A stretch of DNA of 64,000 bases from contig NZ_CP055157.1 of assembly GCF_013367775.1 (NCBI RefSeq), forward strand, positions 3,918,001-3,982,000, in the 5' to 3' direction. Position 1 is the stretch's first letter. Each line of letters opens with the position of its first letter. The notes under the pieces are model-generated. The model was given only the letters and a program-made list of their open reading frames with translations. It had not been told where the DNA came from and ran no database searches. The translations under genes were made by a program, and so were the position numbers. The stretch comes from Microbulbifer sp. YPW1 (GTDB lineage Bacteria > Pseudomonadota > Gammaproteobacteria > Pseudomonadales > Cellvibrionaceae). Below are positions 16,097 through 26,250 of this stretch, in pieces.

Positions 16097-18349
16097 CTAT
16101 TGCAGCGTATCCTCTGATCCCCGCTCCGGTGACGTGGTGGGCAGAGACTCGAAGTGATCCACCTGAATCGCCTTGTTGACCAACTCAGAAGTCTTGCGAA
16201 TTTTCTCCGCTTCCTCCTCGGAGATGAGGTTGTCAGAGAGCGCCTGATCAATGGCGTTGTCATTCAGTGCGCGCAAACCGCCCTTCTTCATCTTTTCGCG
16301 AATTGCTTCAGTTCCATGGCTGCTCAGAAATGCCTGCTCAACGATATCGACACCATCACCGGGATTGCCGGGGAATACCCCTTTGGTCAGGCGATCCCTC
16401 GTTTCCGATGGCACCATGATCAGGTTGGCACAGGCCCGCGCCTGACGATCCGAGGCGGCGCGGATACTGTGCCCCCAGGGCATGGTGAGGAATTGCATCA
16501 GCTCGCCGATAAAGCGGATCGGGAAGTTGTGGAACACCTCAATCAGGCTCACCTCAATATTGTGAAAGCCTGCGCGCATGGCAAACTCGAGCAGCGGACG
16601 ATCCTGCTGGGGGCTGCCATCATCCTTGAAGCGTTTGAGCGTGGAACTCATCAGGTAAAGCTCACTGAGTACATCACCGAGACGTGCGGAGATCATTTCT
16701 TTTCGCTTGAGCTCGCCACCCAGCGACAACAGGGAAATTTCCGTTACCAGGGTCAAAACCGCAGAATAACGGTTCATCTGACGGTAGTATTTTGCTGCCT
16801 CCCCAACTCCTCTGGGACTGCTCGCGAAAAGCCCGCCGGTCCAGCCGTGGAACACCGCGCGGCAGAAGGTTTTCAGCTGGAAAAGCGCGTGTTTGGGCAA
16901 CAGCGCGTCCAGCTCTTTTACACCTTCATCCTTGTCCGGGTTGGTGGCGGCCTCCATTTCCTGTAGCAGGTAGGGATGGCAACGGATTGCCCCCTGACCG
17001 AAGATCATCAGGCTGCGCGTAAGAATATTGGCGCCCTCCACCGTAATCGCCACCGGCACCGCACGATACACATTGCCCAGATAGTTCAGCGGCCCATCGA
17101 TGATCGCCTTACCCGCGTGGATATCCATGGCGTCGTTAACCGCCTGGCGCAGGCCGAAGGTAGCGTGTGCTTTCATGATCGCCGACACCACCGCCGGCTT
17201 GAGCCCCTTGTCCAGAGCACGGGTGGTGGTTTTGTGGGCAGAATCGAGTACATAGGCAATGGCCGCAATTTCCGCGAGGCGTCGCTGCACGCCCTCGAAC
17301 TTCCCGATCGGAATCCCGAACTGTTCACGGATATGCGAGTAGGCACCGGTGGTGCGCGCGGCGAGCTTGGCTCCGCCAGTAGACAGAGACGGTAGAGAAA
17401 TACCTCGGCCGGCGGCCAGCGCGCTCATCAACATATGCCAGCCGCGGCCAATGTTTTCCTGTCCGCCGATGATCCAGTCCATTGGGATGAACACATCTTT
17501 GCCCCAGTTGGGCCCGTTCATAAATGCCTGCATGGCAGGTATGTGCCGCTGGCCGATGGTTACTCCGGGCGTATCCGTAGGTACCAGGGCTACCGTAATT
17601 CCCAACTCCTCGGTATCGCCGAGAATATGGTCGGGATCGTAGAGTTTGAATGCCAGCCCCAGCACGGTAGCCACGGGCCCGAGGGTGATGTATCGCTTGT
17701 GCCAGTTGACACGCATCCCCAGGGTCTTTTCGCCGTTGTACTCCTGATAGCAGACCACCCCGCTGTCTACCATGGCGGCAGCGTCGGAACCCGCCTCGGG
17801 ACTTGTCAATCCGAAACAGGGAATATCGCGCCCATCCGCAAGCCGCGGCAGATAATGTTTCTTCTGTTCATCGGTGCCGTGGGCCATCAACAACTCACCC
17901 GGGCCGAGCGAGTTGGGCACCATGACGGTAACCCCGACACTGGTGCTTCGGGTGGAAATTTTGGTGACGATTTGCGCATGCGCCGTTGGGGAGAATCCGA
18001 GCCCGCCGAATTCTTCGGGGATGATGATGCCAAAGAAGCGATTCTTCTTAAGAAATTCCCAGATCTCCGGGGAAATATCGTGATCTTCGTAGGATATTTT
18101 CCAGTCGTCTACCATCTGGCACAGCTCTTCGACCGGGCCATCGACAAATGCCTGCTCCGCCTCGGTCAGCTCCGGGGGGCCCATATCCAGTAGCTGATCC
18201 CAGTCGGGCTTGCCAGAAAGTAATTGGGCATCCCACCAGACCTCACCGGCCTCCATTGCTTCGCGCTCGGTATCGGAGATGGGGGGCAGAACCTTTTTAA
18301 TCCAGTTCAACAACGGCGCGGTAATCCATTTCTGGCGCAGGCTACTCAT
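16097..18349 (-). CDS. fadE: Acyl-CoA dehydrogenase, FadE type
   Basis: 750 residues, in the range of the large FadE-type enzymes (E. coli FadE 814), which oxidise acyl-CoA to enoyl-CoA with FAD in the first step of beta-oxidation. Seen: FFGIIIPEEFGGLGFSPTAH, CFGLTSPEAGSDAAAM (FAD and substrate binding), the central GRGISLPSLSTGGAKLAART region, and the long C-terminal helical extension of this subfamily. The start at 18349 follows AAGGA at good spacing. It is upstream of the acetyl-CoA hydrolase gene. Acetyl-CoA from beta-oxidation would feed AceA and GlcB. Confidence 0.92.
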   Translation of the reverse strand: MSSLRQKWITAPLLNWIKKVLPPISDTEREAMEAGEVWWDAQLLSGKPDWDQLLDMGPPELTEAEQAFVDGPVEELCQMVDDWKISYEDHDISPEIWEFLKKNRFFGIIIPEEFGGLGFSPTAHAQIVTKISTRSTSVGVTVMVPNSLGPGELLMAHGTDEQKKHYLPRLADGRDIPCFGLTSPEAGSDAAAMVDSGVVCYQEYNGEKTLGMRVNWHKRYITLGPVATVLGLAFKLYDPDHILGDTEELGITVALVPTDTPGVTIGQRHIPAMQAFMNGPNWGKDVFIPMDWIIGGQENIGRGWHMLMSALAAGRGISLPSLSTGGAKLAARTTGAYSHIREQFGIPIGKFEGVQRRLAEIAAIAYVLDSAHKTTTRALDKGLKPAVVSAIMKAHATFGLRQAVNDAMDIHAGKAIIDGPLNYLGNVYRAVPVAITVEGANILTRSLMIFGQGAIRCHPYLLQEMEAATNPDKDEGVKELDALLPKHALFQLKTFCRAVFHGWTGGLFASSPRGVGEAAKYYRQMNRYSAVLTLVTEISLLSLGGELKRKEMISARLGDVLSELYLMSSTLKRFKDDGSPQQDRPLLEFAMRAGFHNIEVSLIEVFHNFPIRFIGELMQFLTMPWGHSIRAASDRQARACANLIMVPSETRDRLTKGVFPGNPGDGVDIVEQAFLSSHGTEAIREKMKKGGLRALNDNAIDQALSDNLISEEEAEKIRKTSELVNKAIQVDHFESLPTTSPERGSEDTLQ

Positions 18350-18473
18350 TATTTATCCTTGTTGGCTAAAAATATGTCTCTTCCCGCGTTGCGGCAGACG
18401 TCTGGTCAACACAAGCGGGCTGATGAGAAAGGTTTGCCTGAAACTATAGGCAATAGGGAGTAAATATTGGTGT

Positions 18474-19316
18474 TCAGGCGAATGCCAGAGTGCCAATGCC
18501 GCAGAAAATTATCAATGCGGCCACCACCCGCTGCCGGGAAAAGCGCTCATTGAGCAAAACCACCGAGATGATTGAGGCAAACAGAATACTTACTTCGCGG
18601 GTGGCGGCCACCGCGGCAACGGGCATCATCGACGTGGCCCAGAGCGCGATGCCAAATCCGCCGGTCGCCAGCATTCCCGACAGTGAACTGCGCAGAAAAT
18701 TGGCGCGCGCGAAGGCAAATCCCTTCAGCGGACGCGTCACAAACACGGCAAGGATAATTCCACCGCCAGACAGAATCTCCAGCCATGCCACATAGCTCAA
18801 TGGGTTGGCGACGCTGCGCACACCGGCCGCGCCAATCGTCGTATAGCCCGTAATCGCAATTCCGGTGCCTACCGAGTAAAGAATACCCCGCCGCCCCACT
18901 TTCAACTCTTTCATCACCAGGGCGAAGATACCGCAGGTGACCAGCAAAATGCCGGTCAACTGTAACGGCTGCAGGGATTCATCAAGGAATAGGAGTGCGG
19001 CGGTAGCGACCATCAGTGGTGTTACCCCGCGGGCTATGGGGTAAGCGGTACCGTAATCCAGCGCCTTGTACGATCGGGACAGCAGGAAGAAATAGAGATA
19101 CTGAAAAAAAGCGCCACCGAGTAAAAACCCGAGCGCCGCCTTACCGGGCAACGGCAACTGGGTCGCAAGGGCGGCTCCTACGAGCAGGCCGACACTACGT
19201 ATCATTGCCAGCTGCAGGAAGCCTTCTTCACTGTGTTTGACCACCGCATTCCATACGGCGTGCGCAAGCGCAGACAGCAAGACCAGCGCAAAAAGGAACG
19301 TTTCGGATATGACCAA
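18474..19316 (-). CDS. DMT-superfamily (EamA) permease
   Basis: 280 residues, almost wholly hydrophobic, about ten transmembrane segments in two repeated EamA halves, with LLSALAHAVWNAVVKHS at the N-terminus and the second repeat ending in the VVAALIIFCGIGTLAFA tail. This family exports or imports metabolites across the inner membrane; the substrate cannot be predicted. The start is TTG, one base after the rraA stop (TAAATTG), with no ribosome-binding site in between, so translation probably depends on ribosomes finishing rraA. The next in-frame Met is at residue 38 and would remove the first helix. Confidence 0.85.
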   Translation of the reverse strand: MVISETFLFALVLLSALAHAVWNAVVKHSEEGFLQLAMIRSVGLLVGAALATQLPLPGKAALGFLLGGAFFQYLYFFLLSRSYKALDYGTAYPIARGVTPLMVATAALLFLDESLQPLQLTGILLVTCGIFALVMKELKVGRRGILYSVGTGIAITGYTTIGAAGVRSVANPLSYVAWLEILSGGGIILAVFVTRPLKGFAFARANFLRSSLSGMLATGGFGIALWATSMMPVAAVAATREVSILFASIISVVLLNERFSRQRVVAALIIFCGIGTLAFA

Positions 19317-19317
19317 T

Positions 19318-19806
19318 TTACATAAGCGATTGGGGAGAAACTATCACACCGTTATTATCGGCGTACAAATACTCTCCAGGATTAAAGGTAACGCCGCCGA
19401 AAGTCACTGCGATATCGCGTTCCCCGATCCCTTTTTTTTCGGTCTTCATGGGATGACTTCCGAGCGCCTGTACTCCTAACTCTAGCTCAGAAATCGCATC
19501 CACATCGCGAATGCACCCGTACATCAAGATGCCAGCCCAGCAGTTGGCGACGGCTTTTTCCGCCAACATATCCCCCAGACAAGCTCGCCGCATGGACCCG
19601 CCTGCATCCACTACCAGTACCTTGCCCTCCCCCGGTTCGGCTACCAGCTCGCGCACCAGAGAGTTGTCCTCGAAGCATTTTATGGTGACGATCTGCCCGC
19701 CAAATTGCTCGCGACCACCGTAGTTGACGAAAATGGGTTCAACGACCTGTACAAGGGCTTCAAACTCATCACAGAGATCCGGAGTGGAAATGGTTTTGGA
19801 AGTCAT
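19318..19806 (-). CDS. rraA: RNase E inhibitor RraA
   Basis: 162 residues, the length of E. coli RraA (161). Close family resemblance: [55 protein letters not shown], and the C-terminal [19 protein letters not shown]. RraA is a trimeric ring that binds the RNase E scaffold region and RhlB and slows degradosome activity; it has no aldolase activity in the E. coli form, unlike related HMG/CHA aldolases. RNase E is also encoded in this window (58.5-61.7 kb). A permease gene follows after a single base. Confidence 0.93.
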   Translation of the reverse strand: MTSKTISTPDLCDEFEALVQVVEPIFVNYGGREQFGGQIVTIKCFEDNSLVRELVAEPGEGKVLVVDAGGSMRRACLGDMLAEKAVANCWAGILMYGCIRDVDAISELELGVQALGSHPMKTEKKGIGERDIAVTFGGVTFNPGEYLYADNNGVIVSPQSLM

Positions 19807-19896
19807 TGCGGGCTCCTGAGGCTAAGGGAAAATAAAACACTGCAGCGCCCGCGATAATAGCCGCCTACCACCTCAGTCACAGCCCAAACACAAAAA

Positions 19897-19930
19897 TACC
19901 GGGTATTATCCCAATGGATAGTACCCGGTA
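19897..19930 (-). terminator. Rho-independent terminator after the L,D-transpeptidase gene
   Basis: 9-bp stem taccgggta/tacccggta, followed on the minus strand by TTTTTG. It lies 50 bp past the ldt stop and before rraA. Confidence 0.8.
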
Positions 19931-19980
19931 AATGGCTTGCCCCTATGCAAACTGCGGACAAGCGGGCTTGCCAACTGGCC

Positions 19981-20664
19981 TCAGTAAGTCACGGTAACGG
20001 GCATGCCGACACGTGAATACTGGAAGAATTTACGGGCCATATGCGGCGGCATTCTGACGCAACCGTGGGACGCAGGATAACGGGGCACATGACCCGATGC
20101 ATGCAGTCCAATACCACCATTGAACCGGATGTAGTGATTCATTTTTGCACCGCGATAATAGGTGCCCGGGGGACGGCGATGCTTGCGGGTATCAACATCC
20201 GCCTTCACTACGCGACCAGTATTTCGGTCTACAAAACTGCCGTAGATACTGGAGCGATGATTTGGCCGCTTGGCCAATACGCGGAATTTCCCGGGGCTGG
20301 TGCGAAAGCCCTGCTTACCGGAGGACACCAGGGACACCCCTACCAGGCGACCGCCTTTGTAAAAGTAGGCTTTCTGCTCAGAGAGGTTGATACGTATCGA
20401 GGGCGATCCGGAAGAATTCATCGCTGCCTGGTCATCAAACCAGTTAGCACCGGTGTGCGCGTCGGCAAGTGATGGCCAAAGCCCGCCAAAGAGTAACGCG
20501 GTGAAGAGCATCATGACGCCGATAAGATTTCGACTGAGGGGCGGTGATGCAGCTGCCACTGCGCCTGCATTCTCCCCCTGGCTTGGTGTTTCGCCACACT
20601 GTATCAGCTGCGCCGGCCGATCAGACAGGCTTCTGGTTCGCGTGGATGACAGACTTGTTTGCAT
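19981..20664 (-). CDS. L,D-transpeptidase (YkuD domain)
   Basis: 227 residues. After a roughly 48-residue hydrophilic N-terminus, one hydrophobic segment (IGVMMLFTALLFGGLWPSLA, about 49-68) acts as signal anchor or late signal peptide. The YkuD catalytic domain covers about 88-227. The catalytic motif is intact: H188 and SHGCVR with Cys202. Such enzymes make 3-3 peptidoglycan cross-links or attach proteins to peptidoglycan in the periplasm. The start at 20664 is supported by GAGGTG 6 bp upstream; a later start at Met51/52 would give a shorter signal without positive charge. It has its own terminator and looks monocistronic. Confidence 0.9.
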   Translation of the reverse strand: MQTSLSSTRTRSLSDRPAQLIQCGETPSQGENAGAVAAASPPLSRNLIGVMMLFTALLFGGLWPSLADAHTGANWFDDQAAMNSSGSPSIRINLSEQKAYFYKGGRLVGVSLVSSGKQGFRTSPGKFRVLAKRPNHRSSIYGSFVDRNTGRVVKADVDTRKHRRPPGTYYRGAKMNHYIRFNGGIGLHASGHVPRYPASHGCVRMPPHMARKFFQYSRVGMPVTVTY

Positions 20665-21112
20665 AGCAACACCTCAATCAGTACATCAATCAGATCCTTT
20701 TCAAACCGGATTTTCAGAAACCCATAGGGAAGCTTTTGAGAACCCGACTTCATCTGGAATCCATGCCCAGCGGCACCCTGAAACCGATTCGGAACCCGGG
20801 GTGCATGTTCGATTCTATTGACCGGGGGATGGGCGCTTAGATTGATTTATATGGGGAGGTAGCACTTTTATGGAAAATGGCAATCGTCATAAGGTGCCGG
20901 GCCAGGGGTCACAAGATCGTGGCTGAATGGCCGGCGATGATGTGTTCGTCGATATAGCGTGATGAATAGAAAAATATTTCTGCTACATCCACAAAAAAAG
21001 CGACCAAAATGGTCGCTTTTTTCGGAGTCAAGGCGGGTCGGGACAAAAAAACTGTGTGTTTTGTCTCGGTCTGGCCTGCGCTTGGGATAGCGCTTTGTAT
21101 TTTCTCTTTGTG
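20665..21112. other. Intergenic region between ppsA end and ldt start
   Basis: 448 bp with no convincing gene. It holds the leftward promoter region of the L,D-transpeptidase gene and, at 20993-21022, the ppsA terminator. No repeat or RNA gene is apparent. Confidence 0.6.
20993..21022 (-). terminator. Rho-independent terminator after ppsA (symmetrical)
   Basis: Stem agcgacca/tggtcgct with an AAA loop, flanked by seven A on the left and six T on the right, so it can work on both strands. It lies about 90 bp past the ppsA stop. Confidence 0.88.
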
Positions 21113-23476
21113 TCACACTTTCTGATTGGCGAGGTACAGCCAGGTGTCTACGGCGGTATCCGGGTTCAGGGAAACGCTGTCGATCCCCTCTTCCATCAGC
21201 CACTGGGCAAAATCTTTGTGGTCGGATGGTCCCTGGCCACAAATGCCGACGTATTTCCCTGCCTTTTTACACGCCTGAATGGCGCGGGACAGGAGCATTT
21301 TTACCGCGGGATCCCGTTCATCAAACAGATCCGCTACCAAACCAGAATCCCGGTCCAGCCCCAGTGTCAGCTGGGTCAGGTCGTTTGAACCGATGGAGAA
21401 TCCATCAAAGTACTGCAGGAACTCATCGGCCAGCAACGCGTTGGACGGAAGCTCACACATCATGATGACCTTGAGCCCGTTTTCACCGCGCTTGAGGCCA
21501 TTCTGCTCCAGCAACTCCACTACCTGACGAGCCTCGTCCGGAGTTCGTACGAACGGCACCATGATCTCTACATTGGTGAGCCCCATTTCGTCGCGGACTT
21601 TTTTCAGCGCCTTACACTCGAGGGCAAAGCACTGGCGGAAGTCCTTGGAGCGATAGCGGGCCGCACCACGGAAACCGAGCATGGGGTTTTCTTCACTTGG
21701 CTCGTACATCTGGCCGCCGACCAGGTGCGCGTATTCGTTGGACTTGAAGTCCGACAGACGCACGATGGCGCGGTTCGGGGCAAACGCTGCGGCAAGGGTC
21801 GAAATCCCCTCCACCAGCTTTTCCACGATGAAATCTTCCGGCGATGCGTAACCGCCGATGCGGTTGCGGATGTTCTTCTGCAGATCGATCGGCAGGCGAT
21901 CAAGCTCAAGCAGCGCCTTCGGGTGAATACCGATCATGCGATTCAGGATGAACTCCAGACGCGCCAGGCCAACGCCCTGGTTGGGGAGGTTGCTGAACGC
22001 AAATGCCCGATCCGGGTTGCCCACATTAAGCATGATCTTGAACGGCAGTTCCGGCATGTCCTGAACTTCAGTCAGAGAGCGTTCAAAATCCAGCTCACCG
22101 GACATCACAAACCCGGTATCGCCTTCCGCACAGCTCACGGTCACCGGGGTACCGGTAGACAGCTTTTCGGTGGCGTCACCGCAGCCAACTACCGCGGGGA
22201 TTCCCAGCTCTCGGGCGATGATCGCTGCGTGACAGGTGCGACCGCCGCGATTGGTAACAATAGCACTGGCCTTTTTCAGCACCGGCTCCCAGTCCGGGTC
22301 GGTCATATCGGTGACCAGCACCTCGCCGTCCTGCATCTTGGCCATGTCCTCGACGGAATCGAGTACACGTACCTTGCCCGCGCCAATACGCTGACCGATC
22401 GCACGGCCTTCACACAGGATGTCGCTGCGTTCGTGCAGTTTGTAGCGTTCGATGCTGGTACCGGTGTCCCGGGAGCGAACGGTTTCCGGCCGCGCCTGGA
22501 CGATAAACAGCTTGCCGGTATCACCGTCTTTGGCCCATTCGATATCCATCGGACGCTGGTAGTGATCCTCGATTTTGCGCGCCTGATTGGCCAGCTCGGT
22601 GAGCTCCTTATCGGTCAGCGCAAAGCGTAAGCGATCCTCTTCTGCCACCTGCACAGTCTTCACCGAGCGGCCGCACTCGCCACTTTCGTCGTAGACCATC
22701 TTGATGGCCTTGCTACCGCGGTTGCGGCGCAAAATAGCCGGTCGGCCTGCCTCTAGCGCCGGCTTGTACAGATAGAACTCATCCGGGTTTACTGCACCCT
22801 GCACCACGGTTTCACCGAGGCCGTAGGCAGCCGTTACGAAAATAACATCGCGAAAACCGCTCTCGGTGTCGAGGGTAAACATAACGCCGGAGGCACCGGT
22901 TTCGCTGCGCACCATATGCTGGATACCGGCAGACAGGGCAACACCCACATCCGCGTAGCCGGTATGCACCCGGTAAGCGATAGCGCGGTCGTTATAGAGG
23001 GATGCAAACACTTCCTTAACCGCCTCCAGAACCGCATCAATGCCGCGGATATTCAGGAAAGTTTCCTGCTGGCCTGCGAAGGAGGCATCGGGGAGGTCTT
23101 CTGCCGTCGCCGAGGAACGCACTGCTACAGCGGTTTCACCGCCGCCCAGGGCCTCGTAACCCGCGCGAATTTCAGTCTCCAGCTGACTGGGGAAAGGCGC
23201 ATCGAGCAACCACTGGCGAATTTCCTCACCGGCAGCGGCCAGAGCGGTCACGTCGTCGACATCCAGACTCTTCAGCCGCTCTGCGATACGGGTGTCCAGC
23301 TGGGCACCGGACAGGAATTCACGAAATGCATCCGCGGTGGTGGCAAAGCCACCCGGCACGCTGACACCCGCGTCAGCGAGGGAGGAGATCATCTCTCCCA
23401 GCGATGCATTCTTACCGCCGACCTTGTCGACGTCTGCCATACCCAGCTTCGCGAATTCGAGAGTGTAAGTGGTCAA
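21113..23476 (-). CDS. ppsA: Phosphoenolpyruvate synthase
   Basis: Makes PEP from pyruvate and ATP, releasing AMP and phosphate; key for gluconeogenesis from acetate or lactate. 787 residues, as in pseudomonads. N-terminal ATP-grasp domain ([14 protein letters not shown]), central phosphohistidine domain with [21 protein letters not shown], and C-terminal PEP-binding barrel ending in [17 protein letters not shown] and [14 protein letters not shown]. The start is TTG at 23476 behind AGAGG; the family N-terminus fits this. A perfect TATAAT -10 reads leftward at 23517-23512 without a good -35. It is divergent from ppsR, which encodes its regulator. Confidence 0.96.
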   Translation of the reverse strand: MTTYTLEFAKLGMADVDKVGGKNASLGEMISSLADAGVSVPGGFATTADAFREFLSGAQLDTRIAERLKSLDVDDVTALAAAGEEIRQWLLDAPFPSQLETEIRAGYEALGGGETAVAVRSSATAEDLPDASFAGQQETFLNIRGIDAVLEAVKEVFASLYNDRAIAYRVHTGYADVGVALSAGIQHMVRSETGASGVMFTLDTESGFRDVIFVTAAYGLGETVVQGAVNPDEFYLYKPALEAGRPAILRRNRGSKAIKMVYDESGECGRSVKTVQVAEEDRLRFALTDKELTELANQARKIEDHYQRPMDIEWAKDGDTGKLFIVQARPETVRSRDTGTSIERYKLHERSDILCEGRAIGQRIGAGKVRVLDSVEDMAKMQDGEVLVTDMTDPDWEPVLKKASAIVTNRGGRTCHAAIIARELGIPAVVGCGDATEKLSTGTPVTVSCAEGDTGFVMSGELDFERSLTEVQDMPELPFKIMLNVGNPDRAFAFSNLPNQGVGLARLEFILNRMIGIHPKALLELDRLPIDLQKNIRNRIGGYASPEDFIVEKLVEGISTLAAAFAPNRAIVRLSDFKSNEYAHLVGGQMYEPSEENPMLGFRGAARYRSKDFRQCFALECKALKKVRDEMGLTNVEIMVPFVRTPDEARQVVELLEQNGLKRGENGLKVIMMCELPSNALLADEFLQYFDGFSIGSNDLTQLTLGLDRDSGLVADLFDERDPAVKMLLSRAIQACKKAGKYVGICGQGPSDHKDFAQWLMEEGIDSVSLNPDTAVDTWLYLANQKV

Positions 23477-23568
23477 TGGGCTGCCCTCTGCAACTGCTGT
23501 TGAGGCGCCAGATTATAAGGAAGGGTTTTGTAAATAATACCCCGCAAAAACCGACAAAAAGCCCCTAT

Positions 23569-23592
23569 TTCTGTTGTAATTTTTCTACAGAA
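23569..23592. promoter_or_regulatory. Dyad in the ppsA/ppsR divergent promoter region
   Basis: TTCTGT (23569-23574) and ACAGAA (23587-23592) form an inverted repeat with a 12-bp spacer, with 9 of 12 half-site positions symmetrical. It does not match the Cra consensus. It may bind a regulator serving both genes. Confidence 0.3.
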
Positions 23593-23769
23593 TTACGCAC
23601 TTACCGGTATTGGGTTACGCTCAATCCAGTCCGCAGGGAAACGGCGAGTCAAAATACCGCGAAAAGTGGCCGCGCCAACCGCCTGCGAGTCAATCATACT
23701 GCCAAATCTACAGACGAATGGGATACCATTCGCGGAATCCATGTGCCCGCTTATACAGATACCGAGTCT

Positions 23770-24633
23770 ATGAACGAGTCCCTAAAAACCACCCCGTCAG
23801 CAAACCCGGGAACCCGAAAACGCACCGCGTTTTTTATTTCAGATGGTACCGGCCTCACGGTAGAGGGCATTGGCCACAGCTTGCTCGCGCAATTTCGCGA
23901 TCAACCGGTAGAACAGGTCACCGTGCCTTACGTGGATTCCGACGCGCGCGTGAATCAGGTACTGCAGCGCATTGAGCGCGCGGCCGAGGATTCGGGCCTA
24001 CAGCCAATCATCATCACCAGTATCGTGTCCGAAAAGATTCGCAAGCAGCTACACCAGAGCTCGGCGCTGATGCTCGACGTGTTCGAAAGCTATCTCGCAC
24101 CACTGGCCAGCCTGTTTGGCACGGACCCTGTGCGCACTGTGGGCGTATCCCACGGTATCGCAGATGATCGACGCTACTCGGCGCGTATCGATGCGGTACA
24201 TTTTGCCATGGACAACGATGATGGACGTCGTACACGGGAATTTGAAAGCGCCGACATCATTCTCGTGGGCGTATCCCGCTCCGGCAAAACACCGACCTGC
24301 CTGTACCTGGCGCTACAGTTCGGCTTGCGCGCAGCCAACTACCCGATCACCGAAGAAGACATGGATTCCACCGCACTGCCCAAGATACTGCGCCCGTACC
24401 GGCACAAACTCTTCGGCCTTACCATCGACCCGAGGCGACTGATGAGTATTCGCCAGGAGCGCCGCGCCAATAGCCGCTACGCCTCGCCCGAGCAGTGTGA
24501 ATTCGAGGTCCGCCAGGTTGAACAGATTCTGCGCCGGGCTCAGATTCCCTATCTGGATGCTACAGAGCTGTCGGTTGAGGAGCTCGCCACCCGCCTGATG
24601 TCCCAGGCCGGGATTGAGCGCAGAATCGACTAG
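23770..24633 (+). CDS. ppsR: PEP synthase regulatory kinase/pyrophosphorylase
   Basis: 287 residues from the ATG at 23770. A bifunctional regulator of the PSRP (DUF299) family: it phosphorylates a threonine of PEP synthase using ADP and later removes it with phosphate. Features: FFISDGTGLTVEGIGHSLLAQF at the N-terminus, HGIADDRRYSARIDAV, and the phosphate-binding loop ILVGVSRSGKTPTCLYLA. The frame is open far upstream but those residues are not family-like. It is divergent from ppsA, as in E. coli and pseudomonads, and this position identifies its target. Confidence 0.95.
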   Translation: MNESLKTTPSANPGTRKRTAFFISDGTGLTVEGIGHSLLAQFRDQPVEQVTVPYVDSDARVNQVLQRIERAAEDSGLQPIIITSIVSEKIRKQLHQSSALMLDVFESYLAPLASLFGTDPVRTVGVSHGIADDRRYSARIDAVHFAMDNDDGRRTREFESADIILVGVSRSGKTPTCLYLALQFGLRAANYPITEEDMDSTALPKILRPYRHKLFGLTIDPRRLMSIRQERRANSRYASPEQCEFEVRQVEQILRRAQIPYLDATELSVEELATRLMSQAGIERRID

Positions 24634-24739
24634 ATTTTCTTTAGGAGCGCGTTTTGGAGTAAAGTAGCGCCGCCCACAAGGCCGGCACTGCCTGCCGCCC
24701 GCGCGACGGCGCCTGGCAGCCTGATATGGAACCTGTGCG

Positions 24740-26101
24740 GTGAACCCGCCCGGAAGTTTGGTTGACGTTTTGCAAATACTCTCCCTGCCCTATTCTCCCA
24801 ATACCGGCGCCGCCTTCGCGGCCCTGGCAGACCTGCCCTATCCGGTGTGGCTGGACTCCGGTGTATCGGGACCCCGCGGTGGACGCTTTGACATCCTGAG
24901 CGCCGACCCGGTCAACAATCTCACACTATCACCGTCTGACCCGGCGCCCTTCGAAGCGCTGGATGACCTGCTGTGTGAGCTGGCCCCTCAGGACATGGAT
25001 CAGCAACTGCCATTCTGTGGCGGCGCAATTGGCTACGCGGGTTATGAACTGGGCAACAGCGGTAATTATTTGCCCGCCGATACGCGCGCTACTGCACTGC
25101 CCGCGGGCCACTTCGGCCTCTATACCTGGGCACTGATCGTCGATCACCAGCTGCAGGCAACCCATCTGATATTCCATCCTGCATGCACCAGCGTACAGGT
25201 GCGCGACCTGAAAGCGCGTTTCAGCAGTCTCGACTGGTCCCGCCCACCGCGCGGCGAGTCATTCTCACTCACCTCCAGCTTTCGTCACGAATTCAGTGCG
25301 GCGGAATACCAGGCGCATATCGAGAAAATCCTCGCCTACATACGCGCAGGTGACATCTACCAGGCAAACTTCACACAGCGCTTTGATGCCGACTTCGAGG
25401 GTTGCCCGCTCACCGCTTATCTCGCGCTTCGGGACGTCGCCGCAGGCCCGTTTTCCGCGTATTTGTCGATGCCACAGGGTTCAATTCTGAGCCTGTCCCC
25501 CGAGCGCTTCGTGCTCGCTGACGGCAGCTTCCTGCAAACCGAGCCCATCAAGGGCACAGCGCCCCGCAGCGCGGACGAAGTTAAGGACGCCGAACTCGCC
25601 CGCACCCTTTGCGCGAGCCGTAAGGACCGTGCGGAAAACCTGATGATCGTGGACCTGCTGCGCAATGATTTTGGCAAGGTATGCCAGCGCGGCAGCGTTC
25701 GGGTACCCTCGCTTTTTGAACTCCAGAGCTTTACCAACGTACATCACCTGGTCAGCACCATCACTGGCCAGGTGCCCGAAGAAATGGCGTTCACCGACGT
25801 ACTTGCGGCCACCTTCCCCGGCGGCTCCATTACCGGAGCACCGAAACGACGGGCAATGCAAATCATCCGCGAACTGGAACGCAGTCCGCGCGGCGTCTAC
25901 TGCGGCAGCATCGGCTATATCAGCAGTTGCGGGCGCGCCGACTCGAATATTGCCATCCGCACGCTGACCGCTAGCGATGGCCGTATCAGCTGCGCCGCCG
26001 GGGGCGGCATCGTGGCGGATTCCAACCCCGAGGCGGAACACAGGGAATGCCTGGACAAGGTGCGACTGCTACTGGAGACCCTGGAAGCGCGCTTTTCCTG
26101 A
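24740..26101 (+). CDS. pabB: Aminodeoxychorismate synthase component I
   Basis: 453 residues, start GTG at 24740. With the PabA glutaminase it converts chorismate to 4-amino-4-deoxychorismate for folate. Belongs to the chorismate-binding family: CGGAIGYAGYELGN in the N-terminal half, RAGDIYQANFTQRF, PIKGTAPRSADE, RAENLMIVDLLRNDFG, FPGGSITGAPKRRAMQII and the C-terminal IRTLTASDGRISCAAGGGIVADSNPE. The PIKGTAPR lysine and absence of a fused glutaminase point to PabB rather than anthranilate synthase TrpE. The partner lyase pabC is at 48.7-49.6 kb. It is 106 bp downstream of ppsR on the same strand. Confidence 0.92.
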   Translation: MNPPGSLVDVLQILSLPYSPNTGAAFAALADLPYPVWLDSGVSGPRGGRFDILSADPVNNLTLSPSDPAPFEALDDLLCELAPQDMDQQLPFCGGAIGYAGYELGNSGNYLPADTRATALPAGHFGLYTWALIVDHQLQATHLIFHPACTSVQVRDLKARFSSLDWSRPPRGESFSLTSSFRHEFSAAEYQAHIEKILAYIRAGDIYQANFTQRFDADFEGCPLTAYLALRDVAAGPFSAYLSMPQGSILSLSPERFVLADGSFLQTEPIKGTAPRSADEVKDAELARTLCASRKDRAENLMIVDLLRNDFGKVCQRGSVRVPSLFELQSFTNVHHLVSTITGQVPEEMAFTDVLAATFPGGSITGAPKRRAMQIIRELERSPRGVYCGSIGYISSCGRADSNIAIRTLTASDGRISCAAGGGIVADSNPEAEHRECLDKVRLLLETLEARFS

Positions 26102-26250
26102 TCATCCGGGGTGGCCCCGAATCGGGTTATAAAGCTATCGCCCTTCGATATTTCCACCGCCATCCGGACTCTGCTAGATTCCGCGCCAATCTCCATTCCA
26201 GATATTGCCCGGGAAAGATTGCCGGGCTGTGAATCATAAGGCAGTGTCCC

